Part shown: positions 21,601 through 31,864 of the stretch, one piece after another
Layout: each line of letters begins with the position of its first letter
How positions within the stretch are numbered: position 1 is the stretch's first letter
Assembly: GCA_015178975.1 (NCBI GenBank)
Contig: WHVD01000048.1
Coordinates: forward strand, 496,001-560,000
Direction: 5' to 3'
Length of the DNA: 64,000 nucleotides
Source of the DNA: Hysterangium stoloniferum
Lineage: Eukaryota > Basidiomycota > Agaricomycetes > Hysterangiales > Hysterangiaceae
Program-made: the position numbers and the translations under genes
The notes under the pieces: generated by a model
Seen by the model: only the letters and a program-made list of their open reading frames with translations
Told to the model about the DNA's origin: nothing
Database searches by the model: none

Positions 21601-23189
21601 GCGTGGGTGTTTGCCTTCGGGAAACCCCTGAGAAATTCGGTGATGTGACCTCGCGAGAGGGCATCTGACACATTGTCTCTTGAGGGTATGTAAATGGCTT
21701 TCAAATGTATTCGGTGGGTGGCTAGTAGGCAGTAAATCTCTTTTAGGACCTTGTTTGTCTCCTTGCTGCGGGAACGACCTTTGTTTATAACGGCGACTAC
21801 CCCACTGTTGTCGGAGCGCACCAAGAACGTTGAATGAGAAGGGAGTTGATGGTGCAGCAAGCCATTCTGCAGTGCCAATCTCAGGCCCAGCTCTACTGCT
21901 ACTGCTTCTGCCCACCCAATATCGCATTCGCAGCGAGGGCCGACTTTGAAATTGGGAGCCCATTTCCAGGCGGCCCAATGGCAGTCGACGATGACGCCTA
22001 TCCCATAGGATGAGCTGGCATCTCCCCACCAGCCGATGTCTACTACGTTGGGCGATGGAATTGGGAGTTCGTTTGGCAGATGCCGGAGTATGTACTGGAT
22101 CCAGGAGAGATCCACTCGCACTGACGGGGTTGGCAGTAGGTGTGCTCTGCGAGAATGAAAACCGCTTGCAAATGCCACGATGGACCGGAGAAAGGGCCTG
22201 ATCCATGGGAAGATGGCCGACAAGTGCACCAGTTTCCCATGTAGCTTCTCCGCATCGTTTGCTGAGAACTGCGTGCCCTCTGCCATCCACTGCGCGATCA
22301 AGGTGAGGGTTGCGTGTAGTTTCTCTGGTGGCACAGCAACTGTCTTGGAGTTCAAGTCCCATAGGAAGCCGATGTACTTCTGCACTGTTGCAAATGGTCG
22401 TGTTTTGCTTCTGCTCCATGGGACCCCGAATTGGGCGGACAAGGTGATGAAGTCCTCTTCTGTCCAAATCTGACCTGGAAGGCAAATGGCTAGGAAGTCG
22501 TCCACCCATTTGAGTAGCCTTCCGAAGCCTGCCTTCCGATACAGTGCTATTAGCATATCTGCAATGCTGCCAAAAGCTCCAGCGCTGGAGGCCAGACCGA
22601 ATGCTACTGCTCGGTCGACGTATACCAAGCCGTCCCACGAAATGCAGCAAGCGTTCTGTTGATCTGGTCTTATGGGGGTCACTCTGTATGCGGCAGAGAT
22701 GTCGAATGTGGCTGCTACGCAGCCATCTGGTAAGGATAAGATTAGTGTTGCGGCGTCCGCAAAGGTGCCCCACTCTGTGGGGAAGTCGTCTGAATTTATT
22801 CCACTGTTTATGGAAGGGTATTCTGGGTCTCCCCGAGGAAAGGAAAGGTCTTGGATTAGGTGGTAAGTGTTGGAGTTTGGTTTTGGGATGAGGCCCAGTG
22901 GGGAGGTCTGAAATGGGCCGATGATCTGCTCTAGCTCTGCTGGGGTGAAGCCCCGCGAGTAGCGTCCAGCCCCTTGTTCGCTCGCTATGTACTTGTATAT
23001 AAAGTCTGTGTCTAATGAAGAGGATTTGTGATTTTCGAAAAATGACAGTGCGCGGTATGCAGTCCTTTACCCCAATATCGAAGCCGTTGATTAAACCTGA
23101 GATAACGTATTCCCACCTGTCGAGTATACTGTATTTACTTAATGTACGTGCCGCTTCGATTGGATCAAGCGGCGTCATGACCCTTCTTG
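21552..23189 (-). pseudogene. Ngaro reverse transcriptase / RNase H (frame broken)
   Basis: Copies element RNA into DNA. RT signatures: FGLASSAGAFGSIAD, then the catalytic box LLKWVDDFLAI (about 22,500), preceded by GLIPKPNSNTYHLIQDLSFP. The RNase H part shows DIGWWGDASS, AEAVAVELGLRLAL, VRSDNSGVVAVIN and IPSRDNVSDALSRG, with catalytic acids present. The N-terminal ~50 codons are in a different frame (ARTLSKYSILDRWEYVISGL). The change occurs in a run of five A on the plus strand near 23,037-23,041 (minus strand ATTTTTC), where one more T would restore continuity. It is either a one-base deletion or a -1 frameshift site. Stop at 21552; the recombinase follows in another frame. Confidence 0.85.
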
Positions 23190-23191
23190 GG

Positions 23192-24775
23192 TCAGAGGTG
23201 CTTGCAGGCTGCTGCTCCGTGGTCTGGCTCGAAGCAGATGCTGCACATGTGTGCATTGGTGCAGGTGTCACCCCACCGGCACTGTGTCCCTGTTGCCCAC
23301 TTGAAACAAAACTGCTTTCCATCGGGGGATGCCAAGGCGTGCTTGTTTCTGGCATCCCGGGCGATTGGGGCAGCGTTCTTCCCTGCTGATGTGAGTTTTG
23401 CTGTGCAGTCAGCCGGAAAGTGCCCCTGTGTCCCACACCGAAAGCAATGTGAACGTTCCCCGTCTGTGCGAGGCCTCTTTCGAGGAGACGTGGAGAGGGG
23501 TGGTGGCCCAGCTGGCGCGAGGCGTTTCGCTGGGGAGACTGAGGTGGTGCCGGATCTTGATGCCTGCAGTGCTGCCCGTGTCGAGATGATTGTCAGGGCA
23601 TTGGTGTCCAGGCAGCTCAAGTCGTGGGTCGGGTTGCGGGCAGCTGCTTCACGCTGTTGCACATCGTATTCCATGGCCACTTCCCAGCTATGGGATTTCG
23701 CAATGGTTGTCACCACTGCGTGGTGGGCCGAAAGCGCATCAGCTCTGGTGTCACCTCCGTGAATCCTAGTACGGTCGACCGCTGCTGCTGCTGCTGAGAG
23801 CCAGTCGATAATGGAGATGCTCCTCTCATTATCGTGGTCCAGCCCTTTGGCCACGATGTTGCCTGAAGGCGAGAAGGTGAATTCTTCCAAGCCTCTCTCG
23901 GCCTTCCGCCGCGCCTCTGTAGTGAGGGCTGTATAAGGGACATAATGTTGGTTCCTAAAGGCTTCCTCTACCTTCCGAGGAATGGCTGTGAATGGATACA
24001 ATAAAAATGAGCTGGTTGGCCCTTGACGCAAGGTATAATAATGAATAGAAAGTGCCGCAAGCAACAGAAAAAGGGGGGGGGATTGCGCTGTATGACTGGC
24101 CCAGAGCCTGGCATCCATTAGACTGCCATGGGACTCTGCAGGCCAGCCACATGACGGCTTAACTCATGCTCCTCCCAGGTGCCAGCGGCTCCCTGTGGTG
24201 GACTGTCTGTAATGGGGTGCCGGCCTACAGGCCGGCCCCTGAGCTGTCTGAATGATGCTGCACACTGAGAGTGCTGCGGCTGTGTCCGATTGGGCCAAAG
24301 AGAGAGATAGATGGACTCACGGATCTCTAAGGCGTTGGCCTTGAATCCTGGAATTATATCAGGGACCGCTGCCTTCTTGGTGGTCCTAGTGTCGCCAGCC
24401 ATGGAGGCCCGCATGTTGGCCAGCTGGATCGTATCCGGGTCAGTGAATAATCTCATCACACCTGGTGAGATGTCTGAAAGGACCCTGTTGCCATGGACAT
24501 CTGGTCTGCCTTGAGCCAACAATAGGTCTCGTCGTGCAGCCAATTGCGCAATCTGGGCCTCTAGTTGATCGATCTCGTGAGGGGGGGGAGGACTGGCGAT
24601 CTCCCTGATCGTTGCTGGTGGACTCGAGATGTGTGATGACTGGGGAACGTGGGATACCAGCTGTCGCCGAAAGAGGAGGTTCCGGTCCTGCTTCGGGGTG
24701 GGGCGGGTGCCCTTCAGGGTTCAGGTTGATACCCAAGTGGGCGAACACGCCTTGAGGTAGGGACCCAGATGTCAT
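23192..24775 (-). CDS. Ngaro Gag-like zinc-finger protein, probable intron
   Basis: RNA-binding structural protein of the element. From 24,775 (MTSGSLPQG...) a proline-rich lead runs to an eight-G run at 24,581-24,588. There the frame changes to a coiled-coil segment (EIDQLEAQIAQLAARRD). A probable intron runs 24,320 to 23,986 (GTGAGT...TTCACAG, 335 bp); splicing gives an in-phase join EIP-IPRKVEEAF. Exon 2 continues to three zinc-binding motifs: CCHC (C-x2-C-x4-H-x4-C, CFRCGTQGHFPADC), CCCH (C-x8-C-x5-C-x3-H) and a second CCHC, ending ACKHL at 23192. The frame break in the G-run is probably a slippage mutation or sequence error. Confidence 0.7.
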
Positions 24776-24794
24776 CGAGTGAGCCCTAAAAGAA

Positions 24795-25165
24795 AAATTA
24801 AATGTGTAGATATGTAGGAATAAGGATCAGAAGTCAGTGATGAGAAAAACAGGAAGGACTGAGGGTCGACAGCGACGTTGTACGAGAACACAAGGCGTGT
24901 GAATCCTACATATGCTCAGCTGGACGTTGAGTGCCGAACTACTCCCGGAACCCAACCCTCAACTTATCCTTCGGTTTCCGATCGGTAGTTTACCGAGAGG
25001 TTTACTTGACAGGACTAGTTTTCGCCTGCCCGAAATTTAAGGACACCTGATGGTAACTTGCGAGGGCGCAGCACATAAGCTGAAGCCAAGTCCTTCCGTT
25101 CGGTCCCCGTCGGTCTGCCGACATCCGTCAGTTTCTGCTCTTAACAGTGCGGCACTCGACACTAT
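24795..25165 (-). repeat. Ngaro terminal repeat A1, interrupted
   Basis: Matches 20023-20208 but carries a 199-bp insertion (24949-25147) in place of 14 bp (20177-20190). The outer 18 bp (25148-25165) resume the match exactly. Confidence 0.88.
24949..25147 (-). repeat. 199-bp LTR-like sequence inside Ngaro A1
   Basis: Absent from the partner repeat. It matches, in reverse complement, 49,328-49,528 along its whole length; a short core (ACTTGGCTTCAGCTTAT) recurs at about 50,305. On the minus strand it starts CTGTTAAGAGCAG. It may be a solo LTR or other short nonautonomous element. The exchange of 14 bp rather than a target duplication argues against simple integration. Confidence 0.7.
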
Positions 25166-25429
25166 TACATGACCATTTTTTTCCCACCCCTGCTCTTGTG
25201 TAGAGGCGCAGTGAATTGGGGAACTTGGTCCAATTAAATTGTTGTCAGAGAATCTAAGCGATTGAAGTGGTGCAACTTCGTAGGAATAGGAAATCGGCTC
25301 AGCCGGTAATCTATTAGAGAGTATTTGCAACTAATATATATTAGCAAACTGAATGGTGTAACCTGATGGCACTCTATGCTGTCAAGTGAGCTTGAATACA
25401 GCGGGCGCCTGATTAGGTATATGTTCCCA
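25166..25429. other. Right flank of Ngaro, no gene
   Basis: TACATGACCATTTTTT directly after the element resembles CATGACCATTTTTTGG at about 32,423. The left flank (GATAGCAATAGGTATCCCGCTTGAGG) resembles 32,376-32,408. The element therefore landed inside the A-unit downstream flank. Confidence 0.6.
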
Positions 25430-26510
25430 CGAATGTTGAGACGTAGGCGGGCGATCCCCGTGATTGCCGCCTACCACGAATGAATCCCAGCCACGACTCG
25501 AACCGAAGACGCCCTGAGTCCAAGTGAGCAGCTTCAGGAAGGATGAAAATTTTTTTAGAAAAGATCATCAATTAAATTTTGGATAGCTACATTTAGCACC
25601 GTTGTTGCTTGGAATGATCAAAGGCATTGAGTAATATATTCCGTTGAAAATGAGACAATCCTTGCAATGTGTTAGTGTGGACAAAATAAAATGTTAAGAA
25701 AAAGAAAATCATCAGGGGTGAAACAAGCAAACAAGAGATTAAACATTGACTCCAAACACTATATTATCACACCGGTGATCACTGAGCCAAAGTTAAATTG
25801 GAACTGTGATTAGATGGCGAATTCTCTCGGGTCCCGGTATCTTAGCGTTAGCCGCGGTGATCGGTAAGTGGTGGATTCTTTATAATTCGTGAGTAAGGGG
25901 TGTCAGACATTTTCAAAGACCGATCACGGTAATTTTTACCTAGTCCATACAAGCTAATCACGAAAAGCTCGATTGCGGGGTTATCATTGTCATGATGGAC
26001 TGCGGTATTTCAAGTATGCTGACATGAGTCCATGAAGATCGGGTACATATATATATATGTATATATTCTGCATTGGTTAGTGGTCTATAACTTGCGTGTC
26101 CGTTTGAAGCACAATACAGGCTATGTTGAGCCGGTTTAGTTATGACTGAGACGAGCACTCCCAGTGGCTTTCCAAGTAGTGGGGTTAAACGTTAATGATT
26201 AACCCCCCTTTGAGGTGGCGAGATGGGGAAGTCCCTGGCATGTTTACATGGCGTTCAACAGTAATATTAAATCAACATAGCCAAATGTCCGAGTAGTGGA
26301 TCCGTAACGCAAGGAGCTATCCCGAAATTGATACTAGGCAGTGGCCACTTCTGATACTTATCAGGGAACAGGGATGTCTGCCATAGGGACATGGCCAACT
26401 ACTATGTAGGGGGGCCTAAATTGTGAAGGTAAACTTGCGCGAGCCTTTCAACTTGAATATAACTGCGGATTTGGTGACAAAGTTGCGCTACTTATTTAAC
26501 CTGAATTTCG
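25430..26510 (-). repeat. Second copy of the 1.05-kb intergenic block
   Basis: Direct copy of 9,690-10,740, including the tRNA-like boxes (minus strand, around 25,496-25,530), the TATATATATG run near 26,050 and the AACGTTAATGATTAA landmark. No gene seen. Confidence 0.75.
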
Positions 26511-26528
26511 ACACATGTTACAAAGAAA

Positions 26529-27398
26529 TACGGGTGGTGTGAACAACGGATTATCGACAAGACACTTTGTGCTCTGCAGCAGTCTCACCGCAGGCATGAG
26601 CTTGTTACGTTCTTCACTCCAGAAAGGAGGTAGGCGGAGTGTACCGCGCAGACACCCAATGGCTATTATCCTTACATGATCGCTAGTATTTACCATGCTA
26701 TCCTTAAGGTGAGCAAATGAGTCTTCCCCATTTAAATGACAAACTGTACTGAGTCTGCAGCAATCGTTACCAACTATTCAATTACACTCTCTGAGTGATC
26801 GGAAAATTTCACAAATTCATTAACCCTGACTTTCTTCACAATCACGGTAACCTCTAGATTTCTTCGGGATTGCAAGAAGCTGCAACCTGGGGAAAGAGTT
26901 TCCACTCATTCCACTCATTTTTCATACAGCCGTCATGGAGGTTTCCATAAAGACTCTGGGTCCTCACCACTAATGGATCAATGGTGGCAAAAGACGTGTC
27001 TGAGACCAGGATAGCCCGTAATCATATACAGTATCTCCTTGAACGCATAATGCTGGGTCTTTGAAAGGCTGTTGGTATCAGCCTCACTCAGTCAGCAACG
27101 GACAGGACAAAGTTCTCTTTGTTGATCATAAGGGGAGAACATGATAGCTATCTGGTAGGGGGGTGGAATAGCTAACTACCCTCGGAAAGGACTATTGTCA
27201 ATCTAATATACCTGACTTAACAACGGGATGATGGAAATAAGGTTTAAGGGATTATAAGTAGAACAAAAGGATGAGGATCTTTGCCCAATTTGTGGGCCAC
27301 CTTGCCAATTGCAGGCGTGATTTTTGCCCCGCCCAATCGCATGCTGTTGCAGTAGTGGAGTCAGCACCTGCCACGGTTCTCTACGGTGTTGTTTTGCA
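26529..27398 (-). pseudogene. Family B fragment (B3)
   Basis: Contains pieces matching B exon 3 (IIAIGCLRGTLRLPPFWSEE, about 26,580-26,690), exon 2 (to about 27,060) and exon 1 (27,281-27,398). The stretch around the exon 1/exon 2 junction is replaced by an LTR-like sequence (27,070-27,265). Everything 3' of exon 3 is missing. Frames are broken, so no product is expected. It lies head-to-head with A3. Confidence 0.65.
27070..27265 (+). mobile_element. LTR-like insertion in B3
   Basis: Begins TGTTGGTATCAGCCTCACTC and ends ...GTAGAACA, with the TG...CA ends usual for LTRs. Its first ~45 bp match the reverse complement of about 52,500-52,545. I see no clean target duplication. Insertion was accompanied by, or followed by, deletion of B3 sequence. 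Confidence 0.55.
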
Positions 27399-28394
27399 CG
27401 GGATCCTTGGTCGAAGGCAGGGCATCGTGACAATGTCACTTGTCAATTAACAGGGCGGCTGAGTCGTTCTGACCATGAACTCTGGCGCCCACGAACTCTT
27501 GAGTTACCTCATCATGCAGTGACAATTTGAAAATTGCTCTGCCTGGCAATGCCTTCTTTGGGCAAAAGAGGATCTCGTGAGGCGTAAAAGGCTAACAAGA
27601 CTTGAAAATATATTCTGAATCTTATATGTTTAAAGGTGAGTGGGTCTTATTTAAGAAACCTGAGGAAGGGATGAAACACCGTGAATAGTGTGGAAGTACG
27701 GCCTCAATGCTAGCTTGTAATTTTCCCATCGGCATGCGCCATAGACGCGCAGCGCGCTCTTGTTGCGATGTACAGGGGATTCTCCAGAAATCTAACGCTT
27801 ACGAACCCTGAAGTTGCCACATTATGCGATGACAACTCACCAAATTCCTAGCTGAGTCGTGAACGTGTCTGTTATCTTTCTTATAGTTCTTGTGTGCATC
27901 AGCTTCGCGTCAGGAACCGGTGTTCCACCAAGCGTTCGGGTAGGGGATTTAGTTCAAGAAGGTGAATAATGGACGCTTGTTTAAGAAGGAAGAGAAAAAC
28001 CGCTCGGATCCTGTGGGGGCAATGCTATGCAGGATTTTACCCTGAATTCTAACGCTCAAGAATTGTGAAGTTGTCGCATTATATGATGACAACTCACCGA
28101 ACAATACCTAGCTCCCATGTGTCCTTTCTGCAGTAGATAGTCTGGCGAAGTGTAAGTATCAGCGTAGAAAACAGTAGCTAACTTGAGAGTATCCTGGAGT
28201 CTATATGGATGAAGGAAGGTGAGTGGGCCTTGTTTAAAATGGGCTTTGCTTAAAAGGAAGGGATGAAACGCTGTGGATCCTGTCCAAGCACAGCCGCCGT
28301 GCATTTCCCAAAATTGACTCTTTAATAAATTGCTGCACTGCTGCCATGGAAGCACACCATCCTGTTCTGGTGTGAGCATGACTGCTACCCACCA
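27399..28394. repeat. B3/A3 spacer, A-upstream repeats
   Basis: Same ordered landmarks as 15,165-16,283 (ATTATGCGATGACAACTCACC, GCGTCAGGAACCGGTGTTCC, GGAAGGGATGAAAC, AATTGACTC). No gene seen. Probably contains the A3 promoter, although no TATA box is evident next to the start codon. Confidence 0.5.
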
Positions 28395-31300
28395 ATGTCT
28401 ACTTTAAACGAGACGACGCTGAGGAATCCCGATATGGCAATGGCTGAGACCCTCCAAGAAGGCATTGAGGAGCTACCACCCTTGGTTTCCACAGGCGTAT
28501 TCAAGTTGACCTCAGAGGAAGCGGGGCAGATCCTGGAGACGAGAATGAGGAAAAGATTCCGGTTGAGGCTTCGAGAACGATGGAGCTGTAACGAACCCGG
28601 GCACGATTTATGTTGCCGAACTCTTGCGGACGACCAGCACATACCGCTGTCTGCAAAAGTTTGGGTTGACGAGTTGGTGAGTAATTATAATGCTATTATC
28701 ATGTAATCCATGTCACATCCTTCACCGTTCAGTTCAAAGGTGATACGAGCTACAATGACCCACCCACGGTTGTTAAGATGGCAGGGAGGCCCGCCAACAC
28801 CACGTCCAATCACGGAGAGGGCGTTGAGGAGCAATCACCCTTGGTTTCCCCAGGTGAATTGAGCTCGGAGGAACTGGAGCGTATGCTTGAGGTGAGAATG
28901 AGGGAAAAATTCCAGCTGAAGCTCCGAGAACGATGGAGCTGTACCGAACCAGGGCACGATTTATGTTACCGGGCCCCCGATGACGACCAGCACATACGAC
29001 TATCTGCGAACTATGTAGAGGTTTGGGTTGACAGGCTGGTGAGTGAGGTATAATGCTATTATCATGTAATTTATCTCACATCCTGCGCATTTTAGTGCCA
29101 GGGAGAAACGAGCTACCATGAGCCACCAACTGTTGTTAAGATGTCAGAAAGGCCCACCAACACAACATCTAACCACCGAGAAGGCATTGAGGGGGATATA
29201 CCAGCTGATCACCAGCATATGCCACTGTCCGCAAACGATGCAGAGGCCCGGGTTGACGAGATGGTGAGTAAAGTATTATGCTATTATCACGTAATTTGTA
29301 TCACATCCGGCGTGTTGCAGTACCAAGGAGAACCGACTTACCATGACTCACCGACCGCCGTCCAGATGGCGGAGAGGTGCACCAACACCACACCCAACCT
29401 CCGCAAAGACGTCGAGGAGCTACCACCTTTGGTACCAAGTTATTGGGCCCCCGTTGACGACCAGGACGTACTGTCCGCAAACCACGTAGAAGTCTCGGCT
29501 GACGAGTTCAAGCTCGTGAGTAAAGTACAATGCCATTATCATTTAATCTGTATCACATCCTGCGCGTTTCAGTGTCAAGGAAAAACCAACTACCATGATC
29601 CACCGACCGTTGTTACGATGCTAGGGGGGTCCATTAAAACTCCCACGTCTGGCCGCCAGAGAGGCATTGAGGAGCAACCACCCTTGGTTTCCCCAGATGA
29701 ATTGAACTCTGATCAACAAGACCAGATAATTAAGACCAGAATGAGAGAGATATTCCGGACGAAACTTCGAGAACGGTGGATCTGTTACGAACCCGGGCAC
29801 GAATTATGTTACCGGACACCCGATAACGACCAGCACCTCCTACTCTCTGAGAACCATGTGGAATTTTGGGTTCACGAGTTGGTGAGTAAAGTAAAATGCT
29901 ATTTTCTTGTAATCTGCGTTATATCCTGTGCGTTTCAGTGGAACGGAAATACGAGCTACCATGACCTACCCGCTTTTGGTAAGACACCATGGAGTTCCAC
30001 CAACACCACGTCCAACCTCCGAGAAAGCGATGATGAGCTACCAACGTTGCGTTCTCCAGATGTATTGAGCTCCGAACAATGGGACCAGATCGTCACCACA
30101 GATATGAGGGAGATTTTCAGGGCGAAACTTCGAGAACGATGGAGCTGCAACGAAACTGGGCACAATTTATGTTACCGAACCCCCGATGACGACCAGCACA
30201 TACCACTGTCTCCAAACGATGTAGAGGTTTGGGTTGAGGAGTTGGTAAGTAATCAAATATATGGTGCTGTTATCACGTAACCGTGACCACATCCTGCCTG
30301 TCTCAGTGCGAAGGAGAAACGACCTACCATGAACCACCGATTGTTGTTACGATGCCGGGGAGGTCTACCACATCCAATCTCGGCCCATATCTCAGTCATG
30401 ATGTGGACTGGGGAATTATGACGCGGTATTATATAACGTCTACAAGCATTGAAAAAATTAGCCCAAGCTATTACGTAGGACTCGCGTTGGAAATAGGACT
30501 CGCGTTGGAAAGGATTGGGACACGAATCCTCTATCCCGCCAAAAAGGCTACGTTGATGGCAAGGTTGACTTTATATGGGCGAATGATGGATTTTTCATCT
30601 CGAGACAAGGTGCTGAACAAGTTCCTGCGCAAGTCTGCAAGTCTTCCAAGATGGGGAATAGTAATTCAAAGAAGCATTGATTTGTCGAGGTAAGGATAAC
30701 TCAGCGGCGTCAGGCATTGAGACGCACTCGACCTACTCATGCTTTGTAGACCGATATACCCGCTTCAAATTCGAGAACAAGCGTCGAGAATTTTAGGAGA
30801 TTTCTGGTTGTGTTGTGATGAAATACAGCTAAGAAACAATCGTGACACTATGACTTTGAAGCTTATAGCTTCATTGGGTCGCGCCTTCATATGTTGCCCT
30901 GGCGCTCAATGGTGGGATAGGAATAATATGCCAGCCGCCATTACCTCAAGCCTCTACAACACCCTCATAGAATTACCGCTTCACACCAACTTGGATAATG
31001 TTTCATCTATATTTATCGTAAAAGTCGCCCACTACTTATCGGACCCTCATAACCAACATCCCCTCCTCATTGGTGCGCTTGCGGATGTCATCGAAAACGT
31101 ATGCCATGTGCGTCAGCTGTCTGTAGAAGAGCTTATTGCCATCAGAGCATACTTTGAGACCTGGTTGAATCAACACGGACTTTTTGGCTACAGATTACAT
31201 CGGCTGTTCATGCATTGCGTTTCCCAGGACACATGGTTTCTGGACATTTCTGGAACGGTATTGAATTATGTGCTCCGAAATATCGGAATGGATATCCAGA

Positions 31301-31494
31301 CATTGGCTCAAAGCACTAATATTGCAGTATCTTTATTCATCAACCTGGAAATGCTGGAGAATTTCCTTGACAACAAGTCGCTGTTCATAGCCCATAACAG
31401 CCAGCTCATTATCATTGTTTCTTTTATGGTTTCAATCCTAAGGCACGTCCCTATATTCTTCTTCAAATACTGTCATAATCAACTGAGATACTAG
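28395..31494 (+). CDS. Family A modular gene copy 3 (A3), intact reference copy
   Basis: Unrecognised family; function unknown. Eight exons join without a break: 28395-28676, 28733-29038, 29096-29263, 29321-29515, 29573-29881, 29939-30244, 30307-30689 and 30750-31494 (about 897 codons). Exons 1-6 each encode one module. Full modules start (C/F)-x-G-x-T-S-Y-H-D-P-P-T-V-V and carry LRERW(S/I)C, PGH(D/E)LCYR, PD(D/N)DQH and (E/V)VWVDEL. The Cys/His spacing resembles a small metal-binding fold, but that is inference. Introns 1-5 are 56-57 nt, fall between codons and share AATGCTATTATCATGTAAT; introns 3-5 are 57 nt and stop-free, so retention would keep the frame. Intron 6 is 62 nt and intron 7 is 60 nt. 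Exons 7-8 form a helical C-terminal domain. The start ATG (MSTLNETTL) is conserved in the other copies. Confidence 0.72.
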
Positions 31495-31498
31495 AGAA

Positions 31499-31864
31499 TT
31501 GTCGAGGTCTGTAAATTCAAGCCCGGACAAATGGATGTTGTGGTCTATTCGGAACATAATAAGAATGACAATCAAGTTCATAGCTAGATCTCCAGATCTG
31601 GAATATGCGTGCGTCCAAGTGCGTACAGAATCCACTATCGACGCTCTTGCCCGGGTTATTAGCAACTGTAAGGCGATTGGCCGGTCGACAGAGGATAGAT
31701 GCATAGCGTGGAGATGCTCAGACATTATCAAACATGCTCGCCATCTCCTACACTTGATCGCCACGCCGTTTACCGGGCCGTCGGAACTCTCAAATAGCCG
31801 TTGTTTATCGGTGGTAACTCAGTTCGGATGGCGTATCGAGGATGTTGATAAATTGGGTCACTAA
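31499..31864 (+). CDS. Conserved 121-aa ORF following A3
   Basis: Starts five bases after the A3 TAG, in a different frame, and ends ...DKLGH. Strongly conserved at protein level with the ORFs at 8338, 37522 and 40563. Helical, with DKWMLWSIRNIIRMTIKFI near the start. I could not find a GT-AG pair that joins it in frame to A3. It may be the true C-terminus behind an unseen splice, a short downstream gene, or an old shared frameshift. Confidence 0.5.
   Translation: MSRSVNSSPDKWMLWSIRNIIRMTIKFIARSPDLEYACVQVRTESTIDALARVISNCKAIGRSTEDRCIAWRCSDIIKHARHLLHLIATPFTGPSELSNSRCLSVVTQFGWRIEDVDKLGH

Larger units (their letters stand above)
19790..25165 (-). mobile_element. Ngaro-type tyrosine-recombinase retrotransposon
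   Basis: The element is read on the minus strand. Gag zinc fingers come first (24.8-23.2 kb), then reverse transcriptase/RNase H (23.2-21.5 kb) and tyrosine recombinase (21.6-20.4 kb). No DDE integrase or LTR pair is present. Instead there are split direct repeats, A1 - ORFs - B1A2 - B2. A1 is 25165-24795 and A2 is 20208-20023; B1 is 20306-20209 and B2 is 19888-19791. The B1/A2 junction (CACTAT|CCAGCG at 20208/20209) joins the two outer ends (CCAGCG at 19791, CACTAT at 25165), as expected of a circle-junction copy. There is no obvious target duplication, as usual for this group. It lies in the 3' flank of A2. Frame breaks suggest it is no longer autonomous, though sequence identity of its repeats indicates a recent insertion. 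Confidence 0.92.

Noticed and set aside
20359..23436. A single 1,025-codon protein
   Set aside because: Only the N-terminal ~135 and C-terminal ~410 codons look like protein; the middle is the wrong frame of the RT/RNase H region, which is clearly coded in the next frame.
23187..23762. Plus-strand ORF of 191 codons across Ngaro gag
   Set aside because: Antisense to the zinc-finger region; composition mirrors the minus-strand gene.
27060..27280. 5-bp target duplication for the LTR-like insertion in B3
   Set aside because: Flanks read AAGGC and AAAGG; not identical, so I do not claim one.
29141..30280. A 379-codon uninterrupted single-exon gene
   Set aside because: The frame reads through three 57-nt introns with perfect GTGAGT...CAG borders; it is open because they are stop-free multiples of three.
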